DNA of 6,240 nucleotides from Gammaproteobacteria bacterium. Its GTDB lineage: Bacteria > Pseudomonadota > Gammaproteobacteria > SZUA-229. The position numbers and the translations under genes are program-made. The stretch lies in assembly GCA_029287815.1 (NCBI GenBank), contig JARFQK010000229.1, forward strand, positions 1-6,240. Direction: 5' to 3'. Under the pieces are notes generated by a model, which saw only the letters and a list, made by a program, of their open reading frames with translations, was not told where the DNA came from and did no database searches. Positions 5,286 through 6,240 of this stretch are shown here, in pieces (position 1 is the first letter of the stretch; the number at the start of each line of letters is the position of its first letter).

Positions 5286-5336
5286 GTGCAACACCCTATG
5301 TTTTAATTACAGATTTGGAGTAATAGGGTATTGCAC
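5286..5336. repeat. Imperfect 14-bp inverted repeat flanking a 23-base AT-rich core, possible IS end
   Basis: GTGCAACACCCTAT at 5286-5299 and ATAGGGTATTGCAC at 5323-5336 pair at 13 of 14 positions. Allowing a one-base gap the similarity extends outward (CTGGT on the left, rc CTGGT on the right). The core is AT-rich and not itself palindromic. It ends 17 bases before the IS30-type transposase start, where the left terminal repeat of an IS30 element would be expected. Two facing IS30 ends, or a single end with an internal copy, are both possible. Confidence 0.45.
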
Positions 5337-5353
5337 AACCAGGCAGATTGGGC

Positions 5354-5721
5354 ATGACGAATGTCCAGAAGTCAGAACTTTGGCAGCGTTGGCGCAATGG
5401 CGAGTCGATCACCGGCATTAGTCGCGCCCTCGGTAGCTTTCGTACATCGGTGGCGTAGGTCTTGAGCCACCATGGCGGCTTTGCACCGCCGCTTCGTAAA
5501 CGATCGCCACACGCGCTCACGCTAGTGGAGCGCGAGGAGATTTCGCGAGGGCTATCGGCGGGACACTCGCTGCGTCAGATTGCCAAGGCACTGCAACGCT
5601 CACCGTCGACGATCAGCCTTGAGATCGCCCGCAACGGCGGCAGGCAACGTTACCGCGCCACTGAGGCGGACAAAGCGGCATGGGCTCGCGCTCGACGGCC
5701 AAAATTATGCCGCCTGGCTCA
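5354..5721 (+). pseudogene. IS30-family transposase, N-terminal remnant with in-frame TAG and 3' truncation
   Basis: The ATG at 5354 gives MTNVQKSELWQRWRNGESIT, then GISRALGSFRTSVA, followed by a TAG at 5456-5458. The same frame continues VLSHHGGFAPPLRKRSPHAL, TLVEREEISRGLSAGHSLRQ and IAKALQRSPSTISLEIARNG, then GRQRYRATEADKAAWARAR. This is the N-terminal double helix-turn-helix region of IS30-family transposases, including the EREEISRGL and SPSTIS.EI.RNGG blocks. Similarity ends near RRPKLCRLAQ (about 5721), and the frame then runs into the IS21 left end. The DDE catalytic domain is absent, so the protein cannot transpose. Restoring one sense codon would join the two halves, so the nonsense mutation is separate from the truncation. 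Confidence 0.82.
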
Positions 5722-5737
5722 GTATGGTAAGATAAGG

Positions 5738-6240
5738 TGTAGATTTTATAACAAAACTTGCCCACCTGACCCCATAATTTGCATTGAATTTTGACCCACG
5801 TACAACTCACCCTGCAGCCAAACCATGCAGGAGTAACAAGGAGTGATCGACGTAGCGTTATTAAGCGTAATCAGACGATGGCATTTCCGTGACGGGATGC
5901 CGATCCGGGAGATAACCCGAAGAACCGGACTGTCTCGTAACACTGTCTGCAAGTATCTGGCCAGTGGCGTGGTTGAACCGCGCTATCCTAACCGTAAAAG
6001 TCCCTCCAAGCTGGATGATTATGAGCTGACCCTGACCAGCTGGCTGTTTCGCGAGTCCAGGCGGCATCGCAAGCAGCGTAAAACGGTCAAGCAGCTGCAC
6101 AGCGACCTGGTGCAACTCGGCTATACCGATTCCTATAACCGGGTAGCCACCTTTGCCCGGGCCTGGCGGCAGGGGCAACAAGAAGCCAAACGCACAGCAG
6201 CGAAGAACACCTTTGTCCCGCTGGCGTTTGCACCGGGCGA
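5738..6240 (+). mobile_element. IS21-family insertion sequence, left end, continues beyond the window
   Basis: The element is recognised by its istA gene. Its left end is placed at TGTAGATTTTATAAC (5738), because IS21-family ends typically begin with TG/TGT and because IS30 similarity has stopped just before. Between the end and istA lie two related short motifs, TTGCCCACCTGACCCC (5758-5773) and TTTTGACCCACG (near 5790), matching the repeated transposase-binding motifs that this family carries at its termini. The 16 bases 5722-5737 are not clearly IS30 or IS21. The right end, istB and any target-site duplication are outside the window. Confidence 0.65.
5843..6240 (+). CDS. istA: IS21-family transposase IstA, N-terminal part, runs off the right edge
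   Basis: IstA is the DDE transposase of IS21 elements and works with the AAA+ helper IstB. The frame from the GTG at 5843 stays open to the window end (132 codons of a usual 400-500) and reads MIDVALLSVIRRWHFRDGMP. A helix-turn-helix follows, IREITRRTGLSRNTVCKYLA (residues 21-40), the hallmark N-terminal DNA-binding domain. Next come VVEPRYPNRKSPSKLDDY, LFRESRRHRKQRKTVKQLH and DLVQLGYTDSYNRVATFARAW, the standard second binding region (family pattern HxDLxxxGYxGSYxRVxxFxRxW). The catalytic D-D-E domain lies beyond the window. An in-frame TAA just upstream (5834-5836) excludes an earlier start, and AGGAG at 5829-5833 is nine bases before the GTG. No stop or frameshift is visible, so this is the youngest and probably the most intact mobile element here. 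Confidence 0.88.
   Translation, partial: MIDVALLSVIRRWHFRDGMPIREITRRTGLSRNTVCKYLASGVVEPRYPNRKSPSKLDDYELTLTSWLFRESRRHRKQRKTVKQLHSDLVQLGYTDSYNRVATFARAWRQGQQEAKRTAAKNTFVPLAFAPG

Noticed and set aside
4935..5458. Stop-codon recoding (readthrough or selenocysteine) to explain in-frame TAA, TAG and TGA in otherwise continuous proteins
   Set aside because: Three different stop codons occur, all in mobile-element or duplicated remnants that also carry truncations or frameshifts. The intact genes use these stops normally. Ordinary pseudogene decay explains them.

Overview
The window looks like an accessory island from a proteobacterium, most likely a gammaproteobacterium. I infer this from the insertion-sequence types (IS91-associated integrases, IS30, IS21) and from the universal stress protein and c-type cytochrome sequences. 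The sequence alone does not fix a genus. Five readable genes lie on the minus strand between about 0.9 and 4.8 kb, and debris of mobile elements flanks them on both sides.

Left flank (1-900): the N-terminus of a tyrosine recombinase reads leftwards out of the window and carries a probable frameshift. A C-terminal scrap of an IS91-family transposase lies on the plus strand. About 300 bases of gene-free spacer follow, containing one perfect hairpin.

Core (902-4764), in the direction of transcription on the minus strand: a polytopic APC-like permease (4764-3544); a 5'-truncated universal stress protein, USP2 (3496-3104); a membrane-anchored monoheme cytochrome c (3011-2592); a broken copy of the 3' end of the permease gene (2579-2401); a complete universal stress protein, USP1 (2282-1842); a 580-base spacer; and a tetraheme cytochrome c3-type protein with a lipoprotein-like signal (1261-902). 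The permease remnant sits immediately upstream of USP1, just as the intact permease sits upstream of USP2. The locus therefore appears to derive from a duplicated permease-USP unit. One copy kept the permease and is losing its USP; the other kept the USP and lost the permease. A cytochrome c gene lies between them.

Right flank (4780-6240): short hairpins, an integrase N-terminus with an in-frame TAA at codon 6, a gene-free stretch, a 14-bp inverted repeat, and an IS30-family transposase remnant with an in-frame TAG. The IS30 remnant is cut off by the left end of an IS21-family element, whose istA gene starts at 5843 and runs off the window.

Functionally the core suggests an envelope redox and stress module: two cytochromes facing the periplasm, a transporter, and cytoplasmic ATP-binding USP proteins. 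No substrate or electron partner can be read from the sequence. I found no rRNA, tRNA or CRISPR.
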